A DNA stretch of 64,000 bases, taken from Kaistella treverensis (GTDB taxonomy: Bacteria; Bacteroidota; Bacteroidia; Flavobacteriales; Weeksellaceae). The translations under genes were made by a program, and so were the position numbers. Positions 8,060 to 15,677 of this stretch are shown one piece after another; the first letter of the stretch is position 1; every line of letters begins with the position of its first letter. The DNA lies in assembly GCF_900114045.1 (NCBI RefSeq), contig NZ_FORQ01000001.1, positions 62,001 through 126,000 on the forward strand, read 5' to 3'. The notes beneath the pieces are model-generated. The model was not told where the DNA came from and made no database searches. It was given only the letters and a program-made list of their open reading frames with translations.

Positions 8060-8608
8060 TTAATTCATCGAAACATCCTGCGGCGCGTTTGCCCACAACA
8101 GATATTCACCACCCAAATTCTGCATGATGTTTTTCCAAAGATTCTGGTCGTTCGGTGAGGTGTAATCGAGGTTATAAACGTCCACTGGAGTCCACACTTT
8201 TCTCAGGATTTCACCATCCAACTGCTGCATTCCCCAGCCCGTGTAGCCGGAAAATACTTTTACATCGTTGATCGGCAGACGAAGATCAATCATCGCGGCA
8301 ACAACGTTCTCAATATCTTCGGTGAGATAAAATTCTTCAGTGATTTCCGAATAAGTATCAGTCACTTTTTCACCTTTGCAGATGAAAAAGATCTTATCGT
8401 TTTCTACCGGACCACCATCGTAAACCGAAACCTGAAAACCGAAAATATCCAGCAGCCTGGAGGTCATATTTTCGTTCTTTTTATTGAGAATTAAACCGAA
8501 TGCACCTTGCTCGTTGTGCTCGATAATCAGGACCACAGAACGGGAAAATATGTCGCCCGAAATATCCGGAGTGGAAATTAAAATTTTACCTTTGTAAGAA
8601 TAATTCAT
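8060..8608 (-). CDS. YqgE/AlgH family protein
   Basis: A 182-residue protein of the UPF0301 (YqgE/AlgH) family. Conserved features are KGKILISTPDISGDIFSRSV near the N-terminus, GAFGLILNK and VYDGGPVE in the middle, and FSGYTGWGMQQLDGEI towards the C-terminus. The ATG at 8608 (MNYSYKGKIL) is chosen over a longer in-frame start because the family begins there and the longer version would run over the promoter. Biochemical function is unknown in the family. It is transcribed divergently from pdxH with only 52 bases between the two start codons. Confidence 0.9.
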   Translation of the reverse strand: MNYSYKGKILISTPDISGDIFSRSVVLIIEHNEQGAFGLILNKKNENMTSRLLDIFGFQVSVYDGGPVENDKIFFICKGEKVTDTYSEITEEFYLTEDIENVVAAMIDLRLPINDVKVFSGYTGWGMQQLDGEILRKVWTPVDVYNLDYTSPNDQNLWKNIMQNLGGEYLLWANAPQDVSMN

Positions 8609-8641
8609 CTGAAATTTTAGGTCAAATAAAAAACCTTTGAT

Positions 8642-8649
8642 CAAAAGTA
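8642..8649 (-). promoter_or_regulatory. -7 promoter box of yqgE
   Basis: On the minus strand TACTTTTG matches TAnnTTTG and lies 33 bases before the yqgE ATG. It sits in the 52-base space shared with divergent pdxH, next to a TTGATCAA palindrome (8637-8644) that could serve both directions. Confidence 0.5.
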
Positions 8650-8660
8650 ATAAAAATTTA

Positions 8661-9305
8661 ATGGAAAACTTACACGATAAAAGAAAAATTTATGACCGTT
8701 CGGAACTTTTGGAAGATCAGATAAAAGAGAGTCCGATTGAGCAGTTTCGCTCGTGGTTCCTCGAAGCAGAAGCAGATGCACAGGTTTCTGAAGTGAATGC
8801 TATGGCGATTTCTACCGTAGAAACAGACGGTTGTCCACGCACCAGAATGGTTCTGTTAAAAGCTTATACGTGGGAAGGTTTTATTTTTTATACCAATTAC
8901 GAAAGCCGCAAAGGTCACGCGATTGAAAGTACGCATAAAGCGTGTCTGCATTTTTTCTGGCCTTCGCTGGAACGACAAATTATTATTAAAGCATCGCTGG
9001 AACGATTACCGGCAAATCTCAGCGACGGATATTTTCATTCGCGGCCAAAAGGCAGCCAACTTGGCGCCGTAGTTTCACCGCAAAGCCAGGTGATCCCAAA
9101 CCGGGAATTTTTGGAAACAAAACTGAAAGCGCTGGAAACCGAATTTGAAAATAAAGAGGTCCCGCGTCCCGAAAACTGGGGTGGATATCTGGCAAAACCT
9201 TACGAAATTGAATTTTGGCAAGGACGCCCAAACCGCCTGCACGACAGGTTGATTTATAATTTGACCGACGATTTCGACTGGAAAATCAGCCGTTTAGCAC
9301 CATAA
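8661..9305 (+). CDS. pdxH: Pyridoxamine 5'-phosphate oxidase
   Basis: A 214-residue FMN enzyme that oxidises pyridoxine/pyridoxamine 5'-phosphate to pyridoxal 5'-phosphate, the last step of vitamin B6 synthesis and salvage. Visible family motifs are RTRMVLLKAYTWEGFIFYTN (FMN binding), SRKGHAI, WPSLERQI, the substrate-contacting FHSRPKGSQLGAVVSPQS and the C-terminal FWQGRPNRLHDRL. Length is typical. The ATG at 8661 is chosen; an upstream TTG at 8637 falls in the promoter region and would add residues not typical of the family. The gene ends directly at a bidirectional terminator. Confidence 0.97.
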   Translation: MENLHDKRKIYDRSELLEDQIKESPIEQFRSWFLEAEADAQVSEVNAMAISTVETDGCPRTRMVLLKAYTWEGFIFYTNYESRKGHAIESTHKACLHFFWPSLERQIIIKASLERLPANLSDGYFHSRPKGSQLGAVVSPQSQVIPNREFLETKLKALETEFENKEVPRPENWGGYLAKPYEIEFWQGRPNRLHDRLIYNLTDDFDWKISRLAP

Positions 9306-9307
9306 AA

Positions 9308-9340
9308 AAAGTCCCGAGCAATCGGGACTTTAATTTTTTT
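9308..9340. terminator. Bidirectional terminator between pdxH and HU gene
   Basis: A perfect 10-bp stem AAAGTCCCGA/TCGGGACTTT with GCAA loop, flanked by A-run and T-run, serves both convergent genes. Confidence 0.92.
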
Positions 9341-9354
9341 GCTAATCTTTTCGA

Positions 9355-9660
9355 TTATTTTTTCTTTTTTCCGCTAGTCATTCCTTCCATAACTGCACCA
9401 GCTAAATCAGCACCAGCTTTGAATTTTGCAACTTTTTTTGCATCAATCTGGATTGGTTTTTTAGTAGCCGGGTTGATACCTTGTCTTGCAGCTCTTTCTG
9501 CAACTGAGAAAGTTCCGAAGCCTACTAAAGAAACTTTACCGTCTTTTTGCTTTAAAGTGTTGGAAACGTTAGAGATAAATGATTCCAAAGCTGCTTTAGC
9601 TGCAACTTTCGTGATGTTTGCGTCCTTTGCAATAGCGTCGATTAATTCAGACTTGTTCAT
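9355..9660 (-). CDS. HU-family nucleoid DNA-binding protein
   Basis: A 101-residue histone-like protein that bends DNA as a dimer. The N-terminal helices (MNKSELIDAIAKDANITKVA) and the DNA-binding arm GFGTFSVAERAARQGINPAT, ending in KKVAKFKAGADL, match HU well. It is about ten residues longer than E. coli HU owing to a tail ending GKKKK. A well-placed promoter (TTG-N19-TATATTTG) stands upstream. The gene is single and convergent with pdxH. Confidence 0.95.
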   Translation of the reverse strand: MNKSELIDAIAKDANITKVAAKAALESFISNVSNTLKQKDGKVSLVGFGTFSVAERAARQGINPATKKPIQIDAKKVAKFKAGADLAGAVMEGMTSGKKKK

Positions 9661-9696
9661 AATAATAAATTAGTTAGGGTTAATTTGATTGTATAG

Positions 9697-9726
9697 CAAA
9701 TATAAAACTTTTTTCATATTGCGCAA
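9697..9726 (-). promoter_or_regulatory. Promoter of the HU gene (TTG-N19-TATATTTG)
   Basis: Minus strand: the -33 TTG (bases 9726-9724), 19 bases of spacing, and the -7 box TATATTTG (9704-9697). This is exactly the Bacteroidota sigma-ABfr arrangement. It lies 36 bases before the HU ATG. Confidence 0.8.
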
Positions 9727-10041
9727 ATTTTTTGGAAATAATTAATCAAAATTCAACAAAAGTGGATTTTTAACATAAACTTAAAAAACCCACTTTCCCT
9801 GATTAATGAGCCTTACCGAGTGCTATAATTATGCCAAAGCTACTGCTGGCGCCATTTAATTGAAATTGGGTGCTTTTTGATTACAATTATGAATTATCAA
9901 AAATCAGCTTTTAATTTCTGTTTTTAAATACTTAAGCTAAATAATTGAAAAACAAATAATTAAACTAATGCGCGATTTTATTAAATTCACTAAAAGCCAA
10001 AAACTAAAAATTATTATATTCTTTATTTTGTTTAAAATAAT
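9727..10041. other. Non-coding spacer between HU and panD
   Basis: About 315 bases of AT-rich DNA without an ORF. I see no tRNA or strong hairpin. Apart from a somewhat less AT-rich patch around 9797-9860 there is nothing I can name. Confidence 0.5.
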
Positions 10042-10049
10042 TAAATTTG
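10042..10049 (+). promoter_or_regulatory. -7 promoter box of panD, four bases from the ATG
   Basis: TAAATTTG is a perfect -7 box and ends only four bases before the panD ATG. Transcription would begin at or just around the start codon, giving a leaderless or nearly leaderless mRNA. Confidence 0.65.
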
Positions 10050-10053
10050 CGCC

Positions 10054-10404
10054 ATGTTAATTGAAATTTTTAAATCAAAGATTCACCGCGTTCGCGTAAC
10101 AGAATCCGACCTTAATTATATCGGCAGCGTAACCATCGATGAAGATTTGCTGGATGCCTCCGGAATCATCGTCGGAGAGCGCGTTTATATCGTAAACGTT
10201 AACAACGGCGAACGTTTCGACACGTATGCGATTAAAGGCAAAAGAAAATCCGGTGAAATTTGTTTAAACGGCCCGGCAGCGCGCCGCGTGCAGAAAGGAG
10301 ACATCATTATTATCATGTCTTACGCGCAGATGACGCCTGAAGAAGCAAAAACTTTTCAGCCGAAAATTATTTTCCCCGACGAAAAAACCAATCTCCTTAC
10401 TTAA
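10054..10404 (+). CDS. panD: Aspartate 1-decarboxylase
   Basis: A 116-residue pyruvoyl enzyme that makes beta-alanine from L-aspartate for pantothenate and CoA. The proenzyme cuts itself between G24 and S25 in NYIGSVTID, and Ser25 becomes the pyruvoyl group. Also visible are the conserved N-terminus [30 protein letters not shown], the [13 protein letters not shown] segment and IIIMSYAQM. The conserved N-terminus fixes the start at 10054, which makes the close -7 box upstream notable. A YbhN-type gene starts 17 bases after the stop, so the two are probably cotranscribed. Confidence 0.97.
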   Translation: MLIEIFKSKIHRVRVTESDLNYIGSVTIDEDLLDASGIIVGERVYIVNVNNGERFDTYAIKGKRKSGEICLNGPAARRVQKGDIIIIMSYAQMTPEEAKTFQPKIIFPDEKTNLLT

Positions 10405-10421
10405 TTCCTGATTATTTTCTT

Positions 10422-11474
10422 TTGGAAAATTCAAAAAAAACGCCCTTTTTAAAGACTTTTTTAACAATTGCCATTTCGCTTGCAGTTGCCGCGCTTTTTA
10501 TGTGGTGGGCGCTAAAAGGAATGGAATTCGAAAAAATTGCCGGTTATTTTGCTAAAGCCAATTATTTTTGGGTTTTCGTTGCCGCGATTTTTGGCGTTTT
10601 AGCTTATTGGTTCCGCGCGGTACGCTGGAATTTGCTATTAGAGCCGATGGGTTATAATATTTCAACTTCCAATTCTTTCTGGACGATTTCTTTCGGATAT
10701 TTAATGAATCTTACTATTCCTCGAAGTGGTGAAGTAGCGCGTTCCACGGCGCTTTTCGGGGTTGAAAAAGTTCCGGTTGACAAATCTTTCGGAACCATCA
10801 TTCTGGAGCGCGTCATCGATCTAATGTGCATGCTGGTATTTCTCGGGCTTACACTTATTTTTAAATACAAAGCAATTTTAGCGTTCTACTCCTACGTCAC
10901 AGCAGAAAAGGGAAAAAATGCCGAAACAAAGGGGAATTTTTCTTTAATTTTTTTTGGTGCCGCAGTTTTAGTTTTAATAATTTTAGCGGTTTTACTTCGG
11001 AAAAAATTAGCGCAATTCGCTATCTATAAAAAAGTTCTGAATTTTGTAAACGGAATTTTCCATGGTCTGACTTCCATATTTAAAATGAAGCAAAAAGCTA
11101 AATTTTTAGCATATACCGCCGGAATTTGGGTTTGCTATTATCTCGCAGCTTATTTGGTTTGCTTCGCTTTGCCAGAAACTTCGAATTTCACTTTCGCTGA
11201 CGGCTTTTTCATCATCGTTGTCGGCACTTTGGGAATGATGGTTCCGGCTTCTGGCGGAATTGGCGCTTTCCATTTAGCTTTAAAATTCGGTATAATGGCG
11301 CTGTTTCTTTCGATGGGAAAAAACCCTGAAGAAGGCGGTGAAATCGGGCTTTCTTACGCTTTTATTTCGCACACTATGCAACTCGTGCTGATGTTGGTTT
11401 TAGGCGCGGTTTCCATTCCGATCCTGGCAAAAGCAAGAAATAAGGCGGTAAAAAACCAAAATTTTAAATTTTAA
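10422..11474 (+). CDS. Flippase-like lysylphosphatidylglycerol synthase TM-domain protein (YbhN family)
   Basis: A 350-residue polytopic inner-membrane protein of the UPF0104/YbhN family, related to the membrane half of MprF. Family signs are WFRAVRWNLLLEPMG, NLTIPRSGEVARSTAL, GTIILERVIDLM and the late GMMVPASGGIGAFHLALK. The number of hydrophobic segments suggests 7-8 helices. Lipid flipping is inferred from relatives; the substrate is unknown. The start is TTG at 10422; the first in-frame ATG would cut into the first helix. It follows panD closely and ends in a 4-base convergent overlap with the next gene. Confidence 0.85.
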   Translation: MENSKKTPFLKTFLTIAISLAVAALFMWWALKGMEFEKIAGYFAKANYFWVFVAAIFGVLAYWFRAVRWNLLLEPMGYNISTSNSFWTISFGYLMNLTIPRSGEVARSTALFGVEKVPVDKSFGTIILERVIDLMCMLVFLGLTLIFKYKAILAFYSYVTAEKGKNAETKGNFSLIFFGAAVLVLIILAVLLRKKLAQFAIYKKVLNFVNGIFHGLTSIFKMKQKAKFLAYTAGIWVCYYLAAYLVCFALPETSNFTFADGFFIIVVGTLGMMVPASGGIGAFHLALKFGIMALFLSMGKNPEEGGEIGLSYAFISHTMQLVLMLVLGAVSIPILAKARNKAVKNQNFKF

Positions 11475-11932
11475 TACCCGAAATAATATTTTTCCTCACC
11501 AGGAATAGTGTCAATTTGGTTTCCCAGAGAAGTTTTCCAATAGCTGGTTGGTGAAAAATAATCAGCAAAAGCATAAGGCAGTTCTTCAGGTTCCAGTTTT
11601 TGAAGAATGTTTGCGAACCATTTCACGTAAACTTCATTTTTACCGCGACAATTTTCCAGAAAATTTTTTTCTTTTTTCATGAAATCGTCCGTTAATTCTT
11701 CGATGTTTAATTCTATTTCCTTGTTTTGGTACTCATAATTCGATTGTAACCACAACGAAGCAAAAACATTCATTTCTTCGCGGTTAACAATGGTGATGAA
11801 AGAACACCGCCAGGAAAGTCCGGAAGGAGACAAAGACGGAACAATTCTCAAATTCTCAAATCCTCGTTTATGCAATTCGCGCGCAACAAATAAAACTTTT
11901 TGATGATTGAGCATATAAAAATTGGTTTCCAT
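11471..11932 (-). CDS. Unknown protein, 153 residues
   Basis: I do not recognise this family. The protein is soluble, with no signal peptide or membrane segment. It opens with a helix-like segment (NFYMLNHQKVLFVARELHKR), has a mixed region with SLSPSGLSWRCSFITIV, an acidic helix (IELNIEELTDDFMKKEKNFLE) and an aromatic C-terminus (YFSPTSYWKTSLG, EEKYYFGY). Codon use looks like its neighbours. It lies 36 bases after the M3 peptidase gene on the same strand, so it may be cotranscribed. Its last four bases overlap the end of the opposite gene. Confidence 0.6.
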   Translation of the reverse strand: METNFYMLNHQKVLFVARELHKRGFENLRIVPSLSPSGLSWRCSFITIVNREEMNVFASLWLQSNYEYQNKEIELNIEELTDDFMKKEKNFLENCRGKNEVYVKWFANILQKLEPEELPYAFADYFSPTSYWKTSLGNQIDTIPGEEKYYFGY

Positions 11933-11968
11933 AATTTTGATTTTTAAACTAATAAACTGCTAAAAATT

Positions 11969-13987
11969 TCAAGCTCCGAAGGCTCTTTTTAGTAAACTTT
12001 CGACCTTCGGTTCGCTTCCACGGAAATCTCTATACAATTCCATCGGATCTTTTGTGCCGCCCGACGACAGTAGAATTTTATATTTCGCAGAAATTTCCGG
12101 GTTAAAAATGCCATTTTCTTTGAAATACTGAAAAGCGTCCGCATCCAAAATCTCTGCCCATTTGTAGGAATAATATCCTGCTGAATATCCGCCCTGAAAT
12201 ATGTGTGAAAAGCTCGTGCTCATTGCAGTTTCCGGGTTACTTGGGTAAAGGTTTGTCGCTTTTGTTTCCTCCACTTCGAAAGTTTTGATGTCGCCAATTT
12301 TTTCCAGATTTGAGTGATAACCCATATCTAAAATTCCGAAACCGATTTGTCTCAAAGTCTGGTAACCTTCCATAAAATTCTTCGATTCTGATATTTTCTG
12401 AATTTTTTCGTTGGGTAAAACTTCCCCGGTTTCATAATGTTTTGCAAAAGTTTGTAAAAATTCCGGCTCATAGCAGTAGTTTTCCAAAAACTGCGAAGGC
12501 AATTCCACAAAATCCCATTTTACCGAAGTTCCGGAAAGGTTTGGATAAGTGGTGTTCGCTAAAACGCCATGCAAAGCGTGCCCAAACTCGTGGAAAAGCG
12601 TAGTAACTTCCTGAAAAGTCAGCAAACTCGGCGTTTCAGAAGTCGGTTTTGAAAAATTGCAGACCACCGAAATATGCGGACGGTGATTTTCACCATTTTT
12701 AATGAACTGGTTTTTAAAACTCGTCATCCAGGCGCCTGCGCGCTTTCCTTTTCGCGGGAAATAATCGGCGTAGAGTAGGGCTTTGAAACTTTCGCCTTCA
12801 AAAATTTCATACGTTTTCACCTCTGGATGATATTTCTGAAGTTCCGTGGTTTCTTTAAATTCTAAACCAAAAAGTTTTTTCGCCAAACTGAAAACCGCGT
12901 CCTGAACTTTTTCCAGCTGAAAATACGGTTTTAGTTCTTCATCATCAATATCAAATTTCTGTTTCCGTAATTTTTCGGCGTAAAAAGCGTGATCGTAACT
13001 CTGCATTTCTTCAATTCCGTCAACTTTCGCGAGTTTTTTTAGGTCATCAATTTCTTTAACCGCAAACGGTTTTGCTTTTTCTAAAAGCTCGTTCAAAAAC
13101 GACCGAACCTGCGTTGGAGATTTTGCCATGCGCTCTTCCAAAACAAAATCTGCATAATTTGCGTAACCCAAAAGTTTCGCCTTTTCCTGTTTTAAAGAAA
13201 TCAAATCTTTAATCAGATCCTGATTATCGAATTCATTTTTCTGGAAGCCTTTTTTGCCGTTTGCTAAGGCCAATTCTCTACGCAAATCGCGGTTTTCGGC
13301 ATAAGTCATCAGCGGTAAAAAGCTCGGATATTGCAAAGTCACCACAAATCCGTCGAGATTTCGCTCTTTCGCATCTTCACGGTATTGCGCTAAAATCGGC
13401 TCCGGAATACCGGCAAGCATTTTTTCATCGGTGATGTGCTTAAAATAATTATTGGTTTCCGCCAAAACATTTTGCCCAAATTGCAGCGATTTTTTCGAAA
13501 GTTCGATGCTGATATTTTTAAATTTCTCCTTTTCTTCATCGTTCAACAAAGCCCCGCTTCTCACGAAACCTTTGTACGTTTCGTTCAAAAGCATTTGCTG
13601 CTCTTCGTTCAGATTGTATTTTTCTTTTTCTTCGAAAACCTTTTTTATTTTTTCGAAAAGCTTTTCGTTTTGCGAAATTTTAGTCGAAAATTCGGTTAAA
13701 AGTGGCGAAACTTCCTGGGCGATTTTCTGGATTTCATCGTTGGTTTCCGCAGAATTTAAATTGAAAAAAATGGCCGAAACAACATCCAATTTTTGTCCGG
13801 AAAAAGCCAAAGCTGCAATGACGTTTTCAAAAGTTGCTTCGTCGGAATTGTCAACTATTTCATTAATTTCCTCTTCTGAAATTTTAATTAATTCCTGAAA
13901 AGCCGGTAGAAAATGTTCTTCCTTAATTTCATCAAAAGGTGCAGCATTATATTTGGTTTCGAACGGTTGTAAAAGTGGATTTGTCAT
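11969..13987 (-). CDS. M3-family metallopeptidase (oligopeptidase A / Dcp type)
   Basis: A 672-residue cytoplasmic zinc peptidase of the thimet-oligopeptidase family that degrades short peptides. The zinc motif HEFGHALH starts at residue 466 (H466, E467, H470), and the third ligand falls in the following helix (WDFVELPSQFLENY). The C-terminal SHIFQGGYSAGYYSYKWAE and GGTKDPMELYRDFRG are typical of M3A enzymes. There is no signal peptide, which argues for a cytosolic enzyme. Length is normal. Oligopeptidase A versus dipeptidyl carboxypeptidase cannot be decided here. Confidence 0.95.
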   Translation of the reverse strand: MTNPLLQPFETKYNAAPFDEIKEEHFLPAFQELIKISEEEINEIVDNSDEATFENVIAALAFSGQKLDVVSAIFFNLNSAETNDEIQKIAQEVSPLLTEFSTKISQNEKLFEKIKKVFEEKEKYNLNEEQQMLLNETYKGFVRSGALLNDEEKEKFKNISIELSKKSLQFGQNVLAETNNYFKHITDEKMLAGIPEPILAQYREDAKERNLDGFVVTLQYPSFLPLMTYAENRDLRRELALANGKKGFQKNEFDNQDLIKDLISLKQEKAKLLGYANYADFVLEERMAKSPTQVRSFLNELLEKAKPFAVKEIDDLKKLAKVDGIEEMQSYDHAFYAEKLRKQKFDIDDEELKPYFQLEKVQDAVFSLAKKLFGLEFKETTELQKYHPEVKTYEIFEGESFKALLYADYFPRKGKRAGAWMTSFKNQFIKNGENHRPHISVVCNFSKPTSETPSLLTFQEVTTLFHEFGHALHGVLANTTYPNLSGTSVKWDFVELPSQFLENYCYEPEFLQTFAKHYETGEVLPNEKIQKISESKNFMEGYQTLRQIGFGILDMGYHSNLEKIGDIKTFEVEETKATNLYPSNPETAMSTSFSHIFQGGYSAGYYSYKWAEILDADAFQYFKENGIFNPEISAKYKILLSSGGTKDPMELYRDFRGSEPKVESLLKRAFGA

Positions 13988-14222
13988 TTTATTGTAAAAA
14001 TTTGAAGGCTAAATTTACGGAATTCTGACCAAAACATTTTTTTTGGATGAAAGCGCTGAAAAAATTCGGTGCTAAAACCGGCTTTTTTTTCAATTTGGTA
14101 AATGCTTTTTAAAAAATTTAAAATTACTAACATTTTTTCTGCGCTTTCCGACACTTTTTTTTAATAATTCCGAACACTGTTAAAATATTGATAATCTTTG
14201 AAAGCATCAGAAATAATTACCT
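13988..14222. other. Non-coding spacer with an AAAACCGGC hairpin
   Basis: About 235 bases between the divergent M3 peptidase and DUF6263 genes, very AT-rich. One weak hairpin of the dispersed family stands out: CGGTGCTAAAACCGGC followed by eight T at 14068-14090. No ORF. Confidence 0.5.
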
Positions 14223-14230
14223 TAAATTTG
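14198..14230 (+). promoter_or_regulatory. Promoter of the DUF6263 lipoprotein gene
   Basis: A -33 TTG at 14198-14200, 22 bases of spacing, and a perfect -7 TAAATTTG at 14223-14230. The leader to the chosen ATG at 14290 is about 50 bases. Confidence 0.65.
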
Positions 14231-14289
14231 TGCCTTATTCCGCGAAAATCGAAGCATTCGGAATAAAATTTAAACAGAAAATTTATTTA

Positions 14290-15360
14290 ATGAAAAAATT
14301 TACGGCTCTTGCCCTACTTTCTATAGCGCTGCTTTCCTGTAAAAAAGAAACAAAAACCGTTACGAAAATCGATCCTGAAACCGGAAAAAGCGTGACTGTT
14401 GAAGTTCCGGCAGGAAACGCAAACGATTCTACTGCCGTTGCGCAATCAAATACAGCAAATTCTGCTCCGGCAATTTTCGAAACCGCAGGGGTCTACAAGC
14501 AAACTTTCAAACTGGAAAAAGGCCAGACTTATCCGCTGAAAACTTACCAAAAAGATGTGCAAACCATGACGGCGCCGGACGGAAAATCGCAAAGCGGAAC
14601 AAGCGAAATGACGGACGAAATGTCTTTCACCGTGAATGATTTTAAAGACGGAATTTATGATATTTCGATCAATTTAGTTGGTAAAAGAAACTCGCAGTCT
14701 GCGAACGGAAAATCCGTTTCAGTGGATACCAAGCAGGCTGAACCTAAAGATGAGCAGCTGAAAATGATGTGGAAAGTGAATAAAGCTTTGGTCGGAAACA
14801 AATTGAATCTGAAAATGACTGAAACCGGAAAAGTGGTTTCTATTACAGGTTTTGATGCTATTTACAACAAAATTTCTGCAGCGGTTGGAAGCACGATTAA
14901 AGACGCAAAAGCAAAAACTGCGTTCCTGAGCAGCTTTAAACAAAGTTTTAATGAAAAAATGCTGAAAGATCAAATCGCGAAAAATCTGGTTTTAATCCCG
15001 GAAAAAGGCGTGAAAATCGGTGAAAAATGGACCGAAAGCGAGAACGCAACACCGGACGGAAAAATTAAGCTGGTGACGACTTACGTTTTGAAAAATGTTG
15101 GGAACGGTATCGCGCAAATCGGTGTTTCTGGTGGAATCCCGAAAAAATCTGATAAACAGACGCAGCAGGGAATTACGCGCAGCATGTCATCGGAACTTTC
15201 GCAAAACGGTACTATTACGCTTGACCAAAATACGGGTTGGGTAAAAAACCAAAACATCAGCGTGAAAACTTCGCAGTCCGAAACGCTGTCAGACGGTAAA
15301 CAATCGCAAACCATGAAATCATTATCAAACTCAACAGTCGTGGTAAATCCAGGAAAATAA
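14290..15360 (+). CDS. DUF6263-type lipoprotein
   Basis: A 356-residue lipoprotein with signal sequence and lipobox MKKFTALALLSIALLSC, lipidated at C17. The ATG at 14290 is preferred over an upstream start at 14188, which would lie before the promoter and spoil the signal peptide. After a Thr/Ala-rich linker the domain begins at about residue 50 with FKLEKGQTYPLKTYQKDVQT and continues with DEMSFTVNDFKDGIYDISI, GEKWTESE and LDQNTGWVKNQNISVKTSQS. This is the beta-rich pattern of Bacteroidota DUF6263 proteins. Function is unknown; the location is the periplasm or outer membrane. Confidence 0.8.
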   Translation: MKKFTALALLSIALLSCKKETKTVTKIDPETGKSVTVEVPAGNANDSTAVAQSNTANSAPAIFETAGVYKQTFKLEKGQTYPLKTYQKDVQTMTAPDGKSQSGTSEMTDEMSFTVNDFKDGIYDISINLVGKRNSQSANGKSVSVDTKQAEPKDEQLKMMWKVNKALVGNKLNLKMTETGKVVSITGFDAIYNKISAAVGSTIKDAKAKTAFLSSFKQSFNEKMLKDQIAKNLVLIPEKGVKIGEKWTESENATPDGKIKLVTTYVLKNVGNGIAQIGVSGGIPKKSDKQTQQGITRSMSSELSQNGTITLDQNTGWVKNQNISVKTSQSETLSDGKQSQTMKSLSNSTVVVNPGK

Positions 15361-15412
15361 GCCGCTAAAACAGCAAATTTTTTCGTTTTCCACATTCAAT
15401 AGTAAAAACTAA

Positions 15413-15631
15413 ATGAAATTTATTTTAGAATTAATTCTGACTACGGTTGTCATTTTTTTTGTTTGGAATATTTTGAAACGCTTATTTTTCACCGCGGTTT
15501 TTAAATTTCCAAAAGCAAATAACACTGAGGAAAAAAGGCAGGAAAAATCCAAAAAAAAGCTGAAGTCCAAGATTACCTGGGACGCAGAAACTGTAGATTA
15601 CGAAGAAGTAGAAGAGAAAAAACCAAAATAA
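15413..15631 (+). CDS. DUF4834-family small membrane protein
   Basis: A 72-residue protein with one N-terminal membrane helix (FILELILTTVVIFFVWNILK) and a charged Lys/Glu-rich cytoplasmic tail with ITWDAETVDYEEVEE, as in Flavobacteriia DUF4834 proteins. Function unknown. It lies directly upstream of the YfhO-type gene, an arrangement I recall from relatives, but a clear hairpin terminator stands between them. Confidence 0.75.
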   Translation: MKFILELILTTVVIFFVWNILKRLFFTAVFKFPKANNTEEKRQEKSKKKLKSKITWDAETVDYEEVEEKKPK

Positions 15632-15632
15632 T

Positions 15633-15658
15633 CCTTTGACAACAGTCAAAGGGTTTTT
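15633..15658 (+). terminator. Terminator between DUF4834 and yfhO-like genes
   Basis: A perfect 8-bp stem CCTTTGAC/GTCAAAGG with loop AACA is followed by GTTTTTC. The possible TTG start of the next ORF (15636) is inside this hairpin, which rules that start out. Confidence 0.85.
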
Positions 15659-15677
15659 CAAAATAATAAAGTTTAAA

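Noticed and set aside
9727-10041. A small RNA gene between HU and panD
   Set aside because: No strong stem, terminator or promoter box pair could be found by eye; left as plain spacer.
13436-13898. Two plus-strand open frames inside the M3 peptidase gene
   Set aside because: They are antisense frames of a gene with an intact HEFGH motif; their protein sequences are Phe/Ser-rich shadow translations.
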